From: Rhodanobacter humi
Lineage (GTDB): Bacteria > Pseudomonadota > Gammaproteobacteria > Xanthomonadales > Rhodanobacteraceae
NCBI RefSeq assembly: GCF_041107455.1
Contig: NZ_JBGBPY010000001.1
Coordinates: forward strand, 1,674,001-1,738,000
Length of the DNA: 64,000 bases
Reading direction: 5' to 3'
Part shown: positions 18,780 to 26,453 of the stretch, piece after piece
How the letters are laid out: each line of letters starts with the position of its first letter
How positions within the stretch are numbered: position 1 is the stretch's first letter
The notes under the pieces: generated by a model
Databases searched by the model: none
Seen by the model: the letters and a program-made list of their open reading frames with translations, nothing else
Told to the model about the DNA's origin: nothing
Made by a program: the position numbers and the translations under genes

Positions 18780-19088
18780 TCAGGCCGGTGCCAGCAAGGC
18801 TTCCACGCCGCTGACCCTGGCCAGCGTGCGCAATCCGTCCGGCACGTGCTGCAGGCTCAGCGCCTGGCCACGGCCACGCGCCTCGGCCAGCACGGCCAGC
18901 AGGCAGGCCAGCCCCGCGCTGTCGCAGCTGCTCACCCCGGCCAGGTCGAGCCTTGCGCGATCGCCCGGCCGCAAGGCCTCGTCCAGCGCCTGCAGCGCCG
19001 CGGCGGCGGTCGCGAAGCTCAGCGCACCGGACAGCACCAGCGTGCCCGGCGTGCCACGGTCCAGCCGCAACGCGGAATCAGCCGCCAT
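18780..19088 (-). CDS. mlaB: MlaB, STAS-domain subunit of the Mla ABC transporter
   Basis: MlaB is the small cytoplasmic STAS protein that stabilises the MlaF ATPase. The 102-residue product is a single STAS domain with the signature LDLAGVSSCDSAGLACLLAVL, including the conserved Asp-Ser pair. Its start overlaps the end of mlaC by 11 nt, supporting translational coupling. Sequence identity in STAS domains is low, so the assignment relies on the operon context. Confidence 0.9.
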   Translation of the reverse strand: MAADSALRLDRGTPGTLVLSGALSFATAAAALQALDEALRPGDRARLDLAGVSSCDSAGLACLLAVLAEARGRGQALSLQHVPDGLRTLARVSGVEALLAPA

Positions 19089-19755
19089 GGGCCTTGCCGC
19101 CTTGCTGCTCCATCGCCTTCAGCGCCTGGTCGCCCTGGGTCTGCAGGTTCTTGATCAGCTGGTCGAGGCCGACCTTGCGGATCTCCGCATCGACCTGGTT
19201 GCGGTAGTTGGTGATGTAGGAAATGCCCTCGATCACCACGTCGTAGGCCTTCCACTCGCCGCTGGCGGTCTTGCGGAACGCGAAGTCCACCGACACCGTC
19301 TTGCCGTCGCCGGTGGCGACCTGGGTGCGCACCAGGCTGCGCTTGGCGTTGAGGTCGCCGGCAAACGGCAGCACCTTCACCGCACCATTGGTGTAGCTGA
19401 GCAGACCCTCGGCGTAGCGGTGGGTGATCGAGTTGTAGAACACCTTGGCGAACCGCGCGCGCTGGTCGGGCGTGGCCTCGCGGGCATGCTGGCCGAGCAC
19501 CAGGATCGCCGCGTAGTCCACGTCGAAGTGCGGCAGGAACACCTGGTTGATGATGCCGACCAGCTTTTCCTTGTTCTGCTGCAGTTCGGCCTTGTGGCCG
19601 GCCACGGCGGTGTCGAGCTGGTGGGCGATCTCCTGCACCACCTGTTCCGGGGTCTGCTGGGCGGCGGCCTGTGGGGCTGCCTGCTGCGTGAAGGCCGGGG
19701 CAGCGAGCATGCCGCCGCAGGCCACGGCAATGGCGAAAGCCAGATGACGCATCAT
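19078..19755 (-). CDS. mlaC: MlaC, periplasmic phospholipid shuttle
   Basis: MlaC ferries phospholipids across the periplasm between MlaA and MlaFEDB. The 225-residue protein has a signal peptide (MMRHLAFAIAVACGGMLAAPAFT) and the Tol-Pal/Ttg2-type core: VFLPHFDVDYAAILVLGQHAREATPDQRARFAKVF, followed by strands with SVDFAFRKTASGEWKAYDVVIEGISYITNYRNQ. Length and motifs match the Ttg2D/MlaC family. It lies between mlaD and mlaB in the transport operon. Confidence 0.95.
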   Translation of the reverse strand: MMRHLAFAIAVACGGMLAAPAFTQQAAPQAAAQQTPEQVVQEIAHQLDTAVAGHKAELQQNKEKLVGIINQVFLPHFDVDYAAILVLGQHAREATPDQRARFAKVFYNSITHRYAEGLLSYTNGAVKVLPFAGDLNAKRSLVRTQVATGDGKTVSVDFAFRKTASGEWKAYDVVIEGISYITNYRNQVDAEIRKVGLDQLIKNLQTQGDQALKAMEQQGGKAHGG

Positions 19756-19784
19756 GCGAAAACTCCTGTGTGCGGGGAACCGGC

Positions 19785-20651
19785 TCAGTGCTTGCCGGCG
19801 GGGGTGGTGGACGAGCCGGCATCCTTTTTCGCGCCGTCGCCGGAACCGTTGACCAAGAACTTGCCGATCAGGTCTTCCAGCTGCATCGCCGACTGGGTCA
19901 GGATCATCTCGTCGCCGTTCTTCAGCATGTCCGGCGAACCGCCGGGCTGGATCGCAACGTACTGGCTGCCGATCAAACCGCTGGTGAACACCGCGGCGGC
20001 GGAATCGTCGGGGATCTGGTTGTAGCGATTGTCGATCGCCAGGGTCACCACGGCATCCAGCTTGGTCGGCTCGGCCTGCACGGACAGCACCCGGCCGATC
20101 GCCACGCCCGCCATCTTCACCGGCGAACCCGCCGACAGCGAACCCACGTTGCTGAAATGCGCGGTGACCTCGTAGCTGCCGCCGATCGCGTCGGCCGAAC
20201 CGCCGGCGCCGAAGAACTTGCCGAGCATCTCCTCCAGTGGCTGGCTGGAACGGGTCAGGCCCAGCTTGCCGCCGGCGGCGACGTACTGCTTCGCGTGGCC
20301 GTACTCGATGCCCACGTACTGGTCGCCGAGCAGGCCGCTGGTGAAGATCGTCGCCACCGAATCCGCGGGGATCGTGGCGTACTGCTTGTCGATGGCCAGC
20401 TTCACGTCGGCCACCGACTTGCCCGGCTCCAACGCGATCGACTCGACCTGGCCCACGCGCACGCCGGCGATCTTCACCGGGGCGCGCTCCTTCAGCTGGC
20501 CGATGTTCTCGAACTGCGCATCCACCGTGTAGCTGGCGCCCTGGTGACGGTTCGCCACCGAGCTGGTCTGGGTGGCGAGATAGGCCAGCGCGGCGAAGCC
20601 GAGCACGATGAACAGGCCGGTGCCGACGGCATAGGATTTTCTCTGGCTCAC
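19785..20651 (-). CDS. mlaD: MlaD with two tandem MCE domains
   Basis: MlaD is the membrane-anchored MCE protein that forms a hexameric lipid channel on MlaE. This copy has an N-terminal transmembrane helix (about 8-27) and two MCE domains rather than one: residues 40-118 (YTVDAQFENIGQLKERAPVK and LLGDQYVGIEYG) and 159-238 (YEVTAHFSNVGSLSAGSPVK and LIGSQYVAIQPG). Each is followed by a similar helix (SSQPLEEMLGKFF and SAMQLEDLIGKFL). E. coli MlaD is 183 residues with one MCE domain; this one is 288. The tail is Gly/Lys/Ser-rich. The duplication looks internal and complete, with no frame disruption. Confidence 0.93.
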   Translation of the reverse strand: MSQRKSYAVGTGLFIVLGFAALAYLATQTSSVANRHQGASYTVDAQFENIGQLKERAPVKIAGVRVGQVESIALEPGKSVADVKLAIDKQYATIPADSVATIFTSGLLGDQYVGIEYGHAKQYVAAGGKLGLTRSSQPLEEMLGKFFGAGGSADAIGGSYEVTAHFSNVGSLSAGSPVKMAGVAIGRVLSVQAEPTKLDAVVTLAIDNRYNQIPDDSAAAVFTSGLIGSQYVAIQPGGSPDMLKNGDEMILTQSAMQLEDLIGKFLVNGSGDGAKKDAGSSTTPAGKH

Positions 20652-20687
20652 GGCGACATCCTCAAAGAAATACGCTTGTTCATGGGG

Positions 20688-21461
20688 TCACATCAGGAAG
20701 GCGGTCAGCACGAAGTCCAGCGCCAGGATCGCGATGGACGAGGCGACCACGGTGCGAGTGGTGGCATAGGCCACGCCCTCGCTGGTGGGCGGCGCGGTAT
20801 AGCCCTGGTACACCGCGATCAGCGCCACCACGGCGCCGAACGCCAGGCTCTTCCAGATCACGCCGTTGATGATGTCCTGCCACACGTCGACGGTGGCGGT
20901 CATGTTCGACCAGAACGTGCCGTTGTCGATGCCCAGCCAGGAGACGCCCACGAGATGACCGCCGAAGATGCCCAGCGCGCAGAACACGCAGCACAGCAGC
21001 GGCATCGCGATCAGCCCGGCGAGGAAGCGCGGCGCCACTACGTAGGCCAAGGGATCGACCGCCATCAGCTCCATCGCGGCGATCTGGTCGGTGGCGCGCA
21101 TCAGGCCGATCTCGGCGGTGATCGCGGTGCCGGCGCGGCCGGCGAACAGCAGCGCGGTGACCACCGGCCCCAGCTCGCGGTAGATCGAGATCGCCACCAC
21201 CGTGCCGGTGGCCGCGGTGCCGCCGAAGATCGACAGCACATGGTACAGCTGCAGCGACAGCACCATGCCCACGAACAGGCCGCAGACCATGATGATGGTG
21301 AGGCTCATCGCGCCCACGAACCACAACTGGCGCACCGTCTCGCGTGCATGGCGCAGGCTGCGCGGGATCGCCGCGAGGATCTGCAGCAGGAACAGGCCGC
21401 AATTGCCGATCTGGCCCAGCGACTGGGTCACGATGTTGTCGCGTCCGATGCGTGCGTTCAT
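20688..21461 (-). CDS. mlaE: MlaE, permease subunit of the Mla ABC transporter
   Basis: MlaE is the inner-membrane permease of the phospholipid transporter. The 257-residue protein has five or six hydrophobic segments and the MlaE-family core ISIYRELGPVVTALLFAGRAG followed by TAITAEIGLMRATDQIAAMELM, which contains the coupling region to MlaF. The start overlaps the mlaF stop by four bases (ATGA). Confidence 0.95.
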   Translation of the reverse strand: MNARIGRDNIVTQSLGQIGNCGLFLLQILAAIPRSLRHARETVRQLWFVGAMSLTIIMVCGLFVGMVLSLQLYHVLSIFGGTAATGTVVAISIYRELGPVVTALLFAGRAGTAITAEIGLMRATDQIAAMELMAVDPLAYVVAPRFLAGLIAMPLLCCVFCALGIFGGHLVGVSWLGIDNGTFWSNMTATVDVWQDIINGVIWKSLAFGAVVALIAVYQGYTAPPTSEGVAYATTRTVVASSIAILALDFVLTAFLM

Positions 21462-22288
21462 GCCTCACCTCGCGGAAAGCCCAGCGCCTCGGCGTAGTCG
21501 CCGGCCGGATACTGGAACGGCACCGGGCCGTCCGCCTCGCCACCGAAGAACTGCCGCGTCCACGGCGAGCCGTCGTCGGCGATGGTCTGCGGATCGCCCT
21601 GCGCCACCACCTTGCCGTTCGCGATCAGGTAGATGTGGTCGGCCACCTGCTTGATCGCGTCCAACTCGTGCGCCACCAGCACGCTGGTGATGCCCAGCGT
21701 CTGGTTGAGCGTGCGGATCAGCTTCAGCACCTGGTTCAGCGCGATCGGGTCCAGGCCCACGAACGGCTCGTCGTACAGGATCAGCATCGGGTCGAACACG
21801 ATCGCGCGCGCCAGCGCCACGCGCCGCGCCATGCCGCCGGACAGCTCGCTCGGCTGCAGCGCCGCCGCACCGCGCAGGCCCACCGCCTGCAGCTTGGTCA
21901 GCACGATGTTGCGGATCAGCACTTCCGGCAGCTTCGTGTGCTGGCGCAGCGGGAAGGCCACGTTCTCGAACACGTCGAAATCGGTGAGCAGGGCCGAGTT
22001 CTGGAACAGGTAGCCGATCTTCTCGCGTAGCGCGTACAGCGCCTCGCGGCTCAGTTCCGGCACGTTCTTCGCGTCCACCAGGACCTGTCCCGCGTCGCCG
22101 CGCATCTGTCCGGTGATGTGCTTGAGCAGGGTGGTCTTGCCCGTGCCGCTGGGCCCCATGATCGCGGTGACCTTGCCGCGCGGGATGTCCATGTCCAGCG
22201 CGTCGAAGACCTTCTTGCCGTTGAGCACGGTAGTGAGGCCGCGGATGCGGATCAGCGTGTCGTCGGAGGGGGCGGCGGCGGCATTCAT
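21458..22288 (-). CDS. mlaF: MlaF, ATPase subunit of the Mla ABC transporter
   Basis: MlaF powers phospholipid transport. The 276-residue sequence has Walker A GPSGTGKTTLLKHI, a Q-loop in GYLFQNSALLTDFDVFENV, the ABC signature LSGGMARRVALARA, Walker B LILYDEPFVGLD, and the H-loop in VLVAHELDAI. The short C-terminal extension after the H-loop is where MlaF proteins contact the neighbouring protomer. It is the first gene of mlaFEDCB. Confidence 0.96.
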   Translation of the reverse strand: MNAAAAPSDDTLIRIRGLTTVLNGKKVFDALDMDIPRGKVTAIMGPSGTGKTTLLKHITGQMRGDAGQVLVDAKNVPELSREALYALREKIGYLFQNSALLTDFDVFENVAFPLRQHTKLPEVLIRNIVLTKLQAVGLRGAAALQPSELSGGMARRVALARAIVFDPMLILYDEPFVGLDPIALNQVLKLIRTLNQTLGITSVLVAHELDAIKQVADHIYLIANGKVVAQGDPQTIADDGSPWTRQFFGGEADGPVPFQYPAGDYAEALGFPRGEA

Positions 22289-22346
22289 AGGCGGGCTACG
22301 TTAGCGGAGCGGCGATACAGCGCCAAGCCGGGGCGCGCGGCGGCAT

Positions 22347-22970
22347 TCAGGCCAGCAGCTCGGCAATCAGCGTCTCGTGCCGCCGGCATTGCAGCGAACT
22401 GCGCAGGCGCACCGCACGCACGATGGCCTGCAGCTCGTCCAGCGCATCCTCGAAGCGGTCGTTGACGATGATGTAGTCGAACTCGTGGGCGTGGGCGATC
22501 TCACCGCGCGAATTGGCGAGGCGGCGCTCGATCACTTCCGGCGCATCCGAGCCGCGGCCGCGCAGGCGGCGCTCCAGCTCGGTGCGCGAGGGCGGCAGGA
22601 TGAACACGCCGACGCAGTCGGGCTTGCCCTTGCGGATCTGTGCCGCGCCCTGCCAGTCGATCTCCAGCAGCACGTCGCGACCCTGCGCCAGCAGCGCCTG
22701 CACCTTGTCGCGCGAGGTGCCGTACAGGTTGCCGTGCACCTCGGCATGTTCGAGGAAGATGCCCTCGGCAGCTTCGCGTTCGAACTCCGCTCGTTCGACG
22801 AAGTAGTAGTGCCGCCCGTACTGCTCGCCCGGTCGCGGCGGCCGCGTGGTGTGCGACACCGACAGCGAGATCGCCGGCTCACGCTCCAAGAGCGCGTTGA
22901 CCAGGGTGGACTTGCCCGCGCCCGAGGGGGCGGCGACGACAAACAGCGTGCCCTGAGCTTCAATTTTCAT
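22347..22970 (-). CDS. gmk: Guanylate kinase
   Basis: It phosphorylates GMP to GDP. From the ATG at 22970 the product is about 207 residues: MKIEAQGTLFVVAAPSGAGKSTLVNALLER with the P-loop APSGAGKST, then the GMP-binding segment VSHTTRPPRPGEQYGRHYYFV, EIDWQGAAQIR, and the Arg-rich lid. A GTG at 22985 would add five residues and has a purine-rich stretch upstream, but that stretch belongs to a repeat. It lies downstream of yicC; rpoZ, the usual next gene, is about 4.7 kb away behind mla. Confidence 0.95.
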   Translation of the reverse strand: MKIEAQGTLFVVAAPSGAGKSTLVNALLEREPAISLSVSHTTRPPRPGEQYGRHYYFVERAEFEREAAEGIFLEHAEVHGNLYGTSRDKVQALLAQGRDVLLEIDWQGAAQIRKGKPDCVGVFILPPSRTELERRLRGRGSDAPEVIERRLANSRGEIAHAHEFDYIIVNDRFEDALDELQAIVRAVRLRSSLQCRRHETLIAELLA

Positions 22971-22992
22971 GAAAGCGCGCAGCACGTTCGCG

Positions 22993-23031
22993 CCCTCTCC
23001 CCGCCGGGGAGAGGGTTGGGGTGAGGGGTCG
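22993..23031. repeat. C-rich palindromic repeat (CCCTCTCCCC family)
   Basis: CCCTCTCCCC (22993-23002) pairs with GGGGAGAGGG (23006-23015) around a GCC loop, followed by TTGGGGTGAGGGG. The same hairpin plus G-rich tail appears inverted at 38110-38147, and hairpin-only relatives occur at 35909-35932 and 36008-36031. This copy fills the gmk-yicC gap. Confidence 0.75.
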
Positions 23032-23048
23032 GGACTTGCCAGACACGC

Positions 23049-23909
23049 TCATTCAATGTTCTGCACCTGCTCGCGCATCTGCTCGATCAGCACCTTGAGC
23101 TCCACCGCGGCATTCGTGCTGCGCGCATCCACCGACTTGGAGCCCAGCGTGTTCGCCTCGCGGTTGAATTCCTGCATCAGGAAATCGAGGCGACGCCCCA
23201 CCGGCTCCTTCAGGCCCAGCACGCGGCGCGTCTCGGTGATATGCGTGCTGAGGCGATCCAGTTCCTCGTCCACGTCGCTGCGGGTGATCTGCAGCACCAG
23301 CTCCTGCTCCAGTCGGCCGGGATCGGCAGGCTGCTTCAGGTCGGCCAGCCGAGCTTCCAGTCGGGTGCGCAGCGCGGCGCGGATCTCCGGCATCCACTCG
23401 CGCACCTGGGCCACGATGCGCTCGATCGCGTCCAGCCGCTCGCGCAGGATCCCGCCCAGCTTGGCGCCCTCGCGTTCGCGGGTGGCGGTGAGCGCGTCCA
23501 GCGCGCGGTCCAGCACCTCGAACAGCGCGGCCTGGCGTGCCTCGGGGTCGGCCGCGTCCTGCTGCAGCACGCCCGGGAAACGCAGCAACTCGGTGAACTG
23601 CACTTGCATGCCGGGGAATGCCGGGATCAACTGCAAGTTCAGCTTGGACAACTGATTCAGAAGCTCATTGTTGATTTGCAGCGATTCGCGTTGCGAATCG
23701 CTGGTGCTGCGCACGGTGACGTCCACCTTGCCGCGCGAGAGCCGCGCCGCGATGCGCTCGCGCAACTGGGATTCCAGGCTGCGCAGCTCGTCCGGCAGGC
23801 GCGGCGAGAGTTCCAGGTAACGGTGATTGACCGTACGCAACTCGCAGCTCAGCGTGCCGGCGGCGCCGCCGGTTTCGGCGGAGGCATAGGCGGTCATGCT
23901 GCGGATCAT
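23049..23909 (-). CDS. yicC: YicC family endoribonuclease
   Basis: YicC is a hexameric endoribonuclease linked to RNA turnover. The ATG at 23909 gives 286 residues starting MIRSMTAYASAE, the conserved YicC start, with LSCELRTVNHRYLELSPRLPDELR next. The C-terminal DUF1732 region ends LEFLMQ-like (RLDFLMQEFNREANTLGSKS) and VELKVLIEQMREQVQNIE, as in the family. An in-frame ORF extends to 23996 but those residues are not typical. It is divergent from rph and upstream of gmk. Confidence 0.95.
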   Translation of the reverse strand: MIRSMTAYASAETGGAAGTLSCELRTVNHRYLELSPRLPDELRSLESQLRERIAARLSRGKVDVTVRSTSDSQRESLQINNELLNQLSKLNLQLIPAFPGMQVQFTELLRFPGVLQQDAADPEARQAALFEVLDRALDALTATREREGAKLGGILRERLDAIERIVAQVREWMPEIRAALRTRLEARLADLKQPADPGRLEQELVLQITRSDVDEELDRLSTHITETRRVLGLKEPVGRRLDFLMQEFNREANTLGSKSVDARSTNAAVELKVLIEQMREQVQNIE

Positions 23910-23980
23910 TGGCGGCCTGCGGTGGGCGGGAAAGGCCGCAATGGTAAACTTTCCCGCCCAGCCTTGCCCAATCGACCTCC

Positions 23981-24709
23981 ATGAACCAGTCCGCACGCCC
24001 CAGCGGCCGCGCCAGCGACCAGTTGCGCGCCGTCGCCATCGAACGCCATTACACCCGCCACGCCGAAGGCTCGGTGCTGGTGAGCTTCGGCGACACCCGG
24101 GTGCTGTGCACCGCCAGCGTGGAGGACCGCGTGCCGCCGTGGCTGCGCGGCAAGGGCGAAGGCTGGGTCACCGCCGAATACGGCATGCTGCCGCGCGCCA
24201 CCCACACTCGCATGCAGCGCGAAGCCGCGCGCGGCGGCCAGGGCGGCCGCACCATGGAGATCCAGCGCCTGATCGGCCGCAGCCTGCGCGCCTGCGTGAA
24301 CCGGCAGGCGCTGGGCGAGCGCGTGATCACGCTGGATTGCGACGTGATCCAGGCCGACGGCGGCACCCGCACCGCGGCGATCACCGGCGCCTACGTGGCC
24401 CTGGTCGATGCGGTGAACGCGCTGATGCAACGCGAGAACCTCAAGCGCAACCCGATCATCGGCGCGGTGGCCGCGGTGTCCGTCGGCATCTACAAGGGCC
24501 AGCCCGTGCTCGACCTCGACTATGCCGAGGACTCCGACTGCGACACCGACATGAACGTGGTGATGAACGACGGTGGCGGCTTCATCGAGGTGCAGGGCAC
24601 CGCCGAAGGCCATGCGTTCCGCCGCGACGAGATGGATGCACTGCTGGCGCTGGCCGAGAAGGGCATAGCCGAGCTGGTCGCCGCGCAGCACGCGGCGCTG
24701 ACGACCTGA
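23981..24709 (+). CDS. rph: Ribonuclease PH
   Basis: RNase PH is the phosphorolytic 3'-5' exoribonuclease that finishes tRNA 3' ends. The 242-residue product is full length and intact, unlike the frameshifted allele of E. coli K-12. Motifs include [28 protein letters not shown] at the N-terminus, [12 protein letters not shown] with active-site Arg residues, the [16 protein letters not shown] phosphate-binding region and [20 protein letters not shown]. It lies divergent from yicC and upstream of the VOC gene and rdgB on the same strand. Confidence 0.97.
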   Translation: MNQSARPSGRASDQLRAVAIERHYTRHAEGSVLVSFGDTRVLCTASVEDRVPPWLRGKGEGWVTAEYGMLPRATHTRMQREAARGGQGGRTMEIQRLIGRSLRACVNRQALGERVITLDCDVIQADGGTRTAAITGAYVALVDAVNALMQRENLKRNPIIGAVAAVSVGIYKGQPVLDLDYAEDSDCDTDMNVVMNDGGGFIEVQGTAEGHAFRRDEMDALLALAEKGIAELVAAQHAALTT

Positions 24710-24731
24710 CCGTCCACACGATCCCGCGCCC

Positions 24732-25121
24732 ATGGCCCAATACATCGCCAGTTTCGCGCTCGTCGTGGCGGATTACGATGAGGCGATCGCGTATTACACG
24801 CAGGTACTCGGTTTCGAGTTGCGCGAGGATTCGCCGCTCGAAGACGGCAAGCGCTGGGTGCTCGTGGCCCCACCTGGCGCTGCAACCGGCATCCTGCTGG
24901 CCAAAGCGGCGAATGACGCCCAAAGCACGCGCATCGGCAACCAGACCGGCGGGCGCGTAGGGTTCTTCCTCCATACCGACGATTTCGACCATGACTTCGC
25001 CGCGATGAAAGCGCGCGGCGTGCGTTTTGCCGAAGCGCCGCGCCACGAAGATTACGGAACCGTTGCGGTCTTCGAGGATATCTACGGCAATCGCTGGGAT
25101 CTGCTGGAACTGAAGCCATGA
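24732..25121 (+). CDS. VOC (glyoxalase/bleomycin-resistance fold) protein
   Basis: This is a small metalloenzyme-fold protein of unknown substrate. The 129 residues begin [30 protein letters not shown], the first beta-alpha-beta-beta module, and end with [22 protein letters not shown], the second module with the usual late Glu. [24 protein letters not shown] resembles VOC family members annotated as glyoxalase superfamily protein. The stop overlaps the rdgB start (ATGA), so it is co-translated in the rph-VOC-rdgB run. Confidence 0.88.
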   Translation: MAQYIASFALVVADYDEAIAYYTQVLGFELREDSPLEDGKRWVLVAPPGAATGILLAKAANDAQSTRIGNQTGGRVGFFLHTDDFDHDFAAMKARGVRFAEAPRHEDYGTVAVFEDIYGNRWDLLELKP

Positions 25122-25708
25122 AACTGGTTCTCGCCAGCGGCAACCCCGGCAAGCTCAAGGAATTCAGTGCACTGCTCGCCGACAGCGGTTTCGAGGTCGT
25201 GCCGCAGGTCAGTCTCGGCGTGGACGACGCCGAGGAAACTGGGCTCAGCTTCGTCGAGAATGCCCTGCTCAAGGCCCGCCACGCCGCACGCGCCAGCGGC
25301 CTGCCCGCGTTGGCGGACGACTCCGGCCTGTGCGTGGACCATCTCGGCGGCGCGCCCGGCCTGTATTCCGCGCGCTACAGCGGCAACCATGGCGACGCCG
25401 CGGCCAACAACGCCAAGCTGCTGCGCGCACTGGAAGGCGTACCGGACGCGCAACGCAGCGCCTTCTTCATCTGCGTGCTGGTGCTGCTGCGCCACGCCGA
25501 GGACCCGGCGCCGCTGATCGCGGAGGGTCGCTGGCACGGTCACGTGCTGCACGCATCGCGCGGCATGCAGGGCTTCGGCTACGACCCGCTGTTCCTGCCG
25601 CAGGGCCAGACGCTTTCCGCCGCCGAACTCGATCCGGTGCTGAAGAACACGCTCAGCCACCGCGCGCTGGCGCTGGCCAGACTGCACGCCCTGCTCAGCG
25701 CGTCCTGA
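25118..25708 (+). CDS. rdgB: dITP/XTP pyrophosphatase
   Basis: This house-cleaning NTPase removes dITP, ITP and XTP from the nucleotide pool. The 196-residue protein begins [16 protein letters not shown], with the SGNxxK triphosphate-binding motif, then [38 protein letters not shown] with the catalytic Asp pair, and [10 protein letters not shown] near the C-terminus, followed by SHRALAL. Its 3' end overlaps the convergent Doc toxin gene by 14 nt. Confidence 0.97.
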   Translation: MKLVLASGNPGKLKEFSALLADSGFEVVPQVSLGVDDAEETGLSFVENALLKARHAARASGLPALADDSGLCVDHLGGAPGLYSARYSGNHGDAAANNAKLLRALEGVPDAQRSAFFICVLVLLRHAEDPAPLIAEGRWHGHVLHASRGMQGFGYDPLFLPQGQTLSAAELDPVLKNTLSHRALALARLHALLSAS

Positions 25709-26159
25709 CCGTCTTCGCCCGGCCCTTCGTCTTGCCTTGGTAATGCGCCGGCGCCTCGTGCACGTGTTGCGTGCGCAGGTGCTCGCGCAGCCAGGCGGCG
25801 AAGGCTTCCGCACTCAGGCGGCCGTCGGCGAGGGCGAGGAAGGTCTGGTACTTGTCCTCGGCATCGGCGGCCAGGCTCGCACCATTCAACGCAGGGAAGG
25901 TGCGGCACACGACGTAAGCCGTGCGCTTGTTGCCATCGACAAACGGATGATTGCGTGCCAAGCCATGTGCCAAGGCAGCAGCAAGGTCAGCCAGATCAGG
26001 TGCCGGCCCGGCGCAGGCCAGCATCTGTTGCGGCCGCGCCAGTGCGGATTCCAGCAAGCCATCGTCGCGCACGCCTTCCGCCCCACCATGCTCGGCCAAC
26101 TGCCGATCATGGATGGCCAGCACCAGTGCGTGGTCGATCCAGGCAAACGCACCCATCAC
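25695..26159 (-). CDS. Doc-like (Fic/DOC fold) toxin
   Basis: This looks like a death-on-curing toxin. The P1 Doc toxin phosphorylates EF-Tu and stops translation. The 154-residue product carries the complete Fic-type core H71-PFVDGNKR-T, and the Doc N-terminal layout ([37 protein letters not shown]). It directly follows an AbrB/MazE-type antitoxin gene (stop at 26160, start at 26159). The C-terminus is a basic Lys/Arg tail that extends past the usual Doc end into rdgB. Whether it acts as a kinase or an AMPylase cannot be told from this. Confidence 0.88.
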   Translation of the reverse strand: MMGAFAWIDHALVLAIHDRQLAEHGGAEGVRDDGLLESALARPQQMLACAGPAPDLADLAAALAHGLARNHPFVDGNKRTAYVVCRTFPALNGASLAADAEDKYQTFLALADGRLSAEAFAAWLREHLRTQHVHEAPAHYQGKTKGRAKTVRTR

Positions 26160-26390
26160 TCAGCTCGCGGCAAGCCGGCGCAGCACATCGCGATCCTCGC
26201 GCATGATGCCCTCCGCCACCTCCATCCTCGCCGCGAACTCCGGATCGAACGCGGCCAGCTTGATGCCGTCGGGCAGCTCGGTGACGTAGAGCGTGTCGCC
26301 CTTCTCCACCCGCAGGCGCGCCAGCAGCTCGCGCGGCAGCACCACGCCCGCTGAATTGCCGATGCTGGTGATCTTGAGCTTGGTGTTCAT
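26160..26390 (-). CDS. AbrB/MazE-type antitoxin of the Doc pair
   Basis: This is a 76-residue swapped-hairpin DNA-binding antitoxin. It begins MNTKLKITSIGNSAGVVLPRELLARLRVEKGDTLYVTE, the SpoVT/AbrB fold with the typical GNSxGVxLP motif. The C-terminal half (FAARMEVAEGIMREDRDVLRRLA) would be the toxin-neutralising helix. Classical Phd antitoxins have a different fold, so this is the AbrB-Doc combination found on many chromosomes. The gene is immediately upstream of doc and probably represses its own promoter through 26408-26424. Confidence 0.88.
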   Translation of the reverse strand: MNTKLKITSIGNSAGVVLPRELLARLRVEKGDTLYVTELPDGIKLAAFDPEFAARMEVAEGIMREDRDVLRRLAAS

Positions 26391-26407
26391 GGCGCACCCT
26401 CGTCGAA

Positions 26408-26424
26408 GTTATAACCAACGTTAT
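26408..26424 (-). promoter_or_regulatory. Candidate promoter/operator of the AbrB-Doc pair
   Basis: GTTATAAC (26408-26415) is a perfect palindrome and overlaps a second inverted repeat ATAAC-CAAC-GTTAT (26411-26424). On the minus strand TATAAC reads as a -10 about 20 nt ahead of the antitoxin ATG. The location fits autorepression; binding is inferred. Confidence 0.45.
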
Positions 26425-26453
26425 TACAACAAGGGGCTCGTTACAATCGCTGG

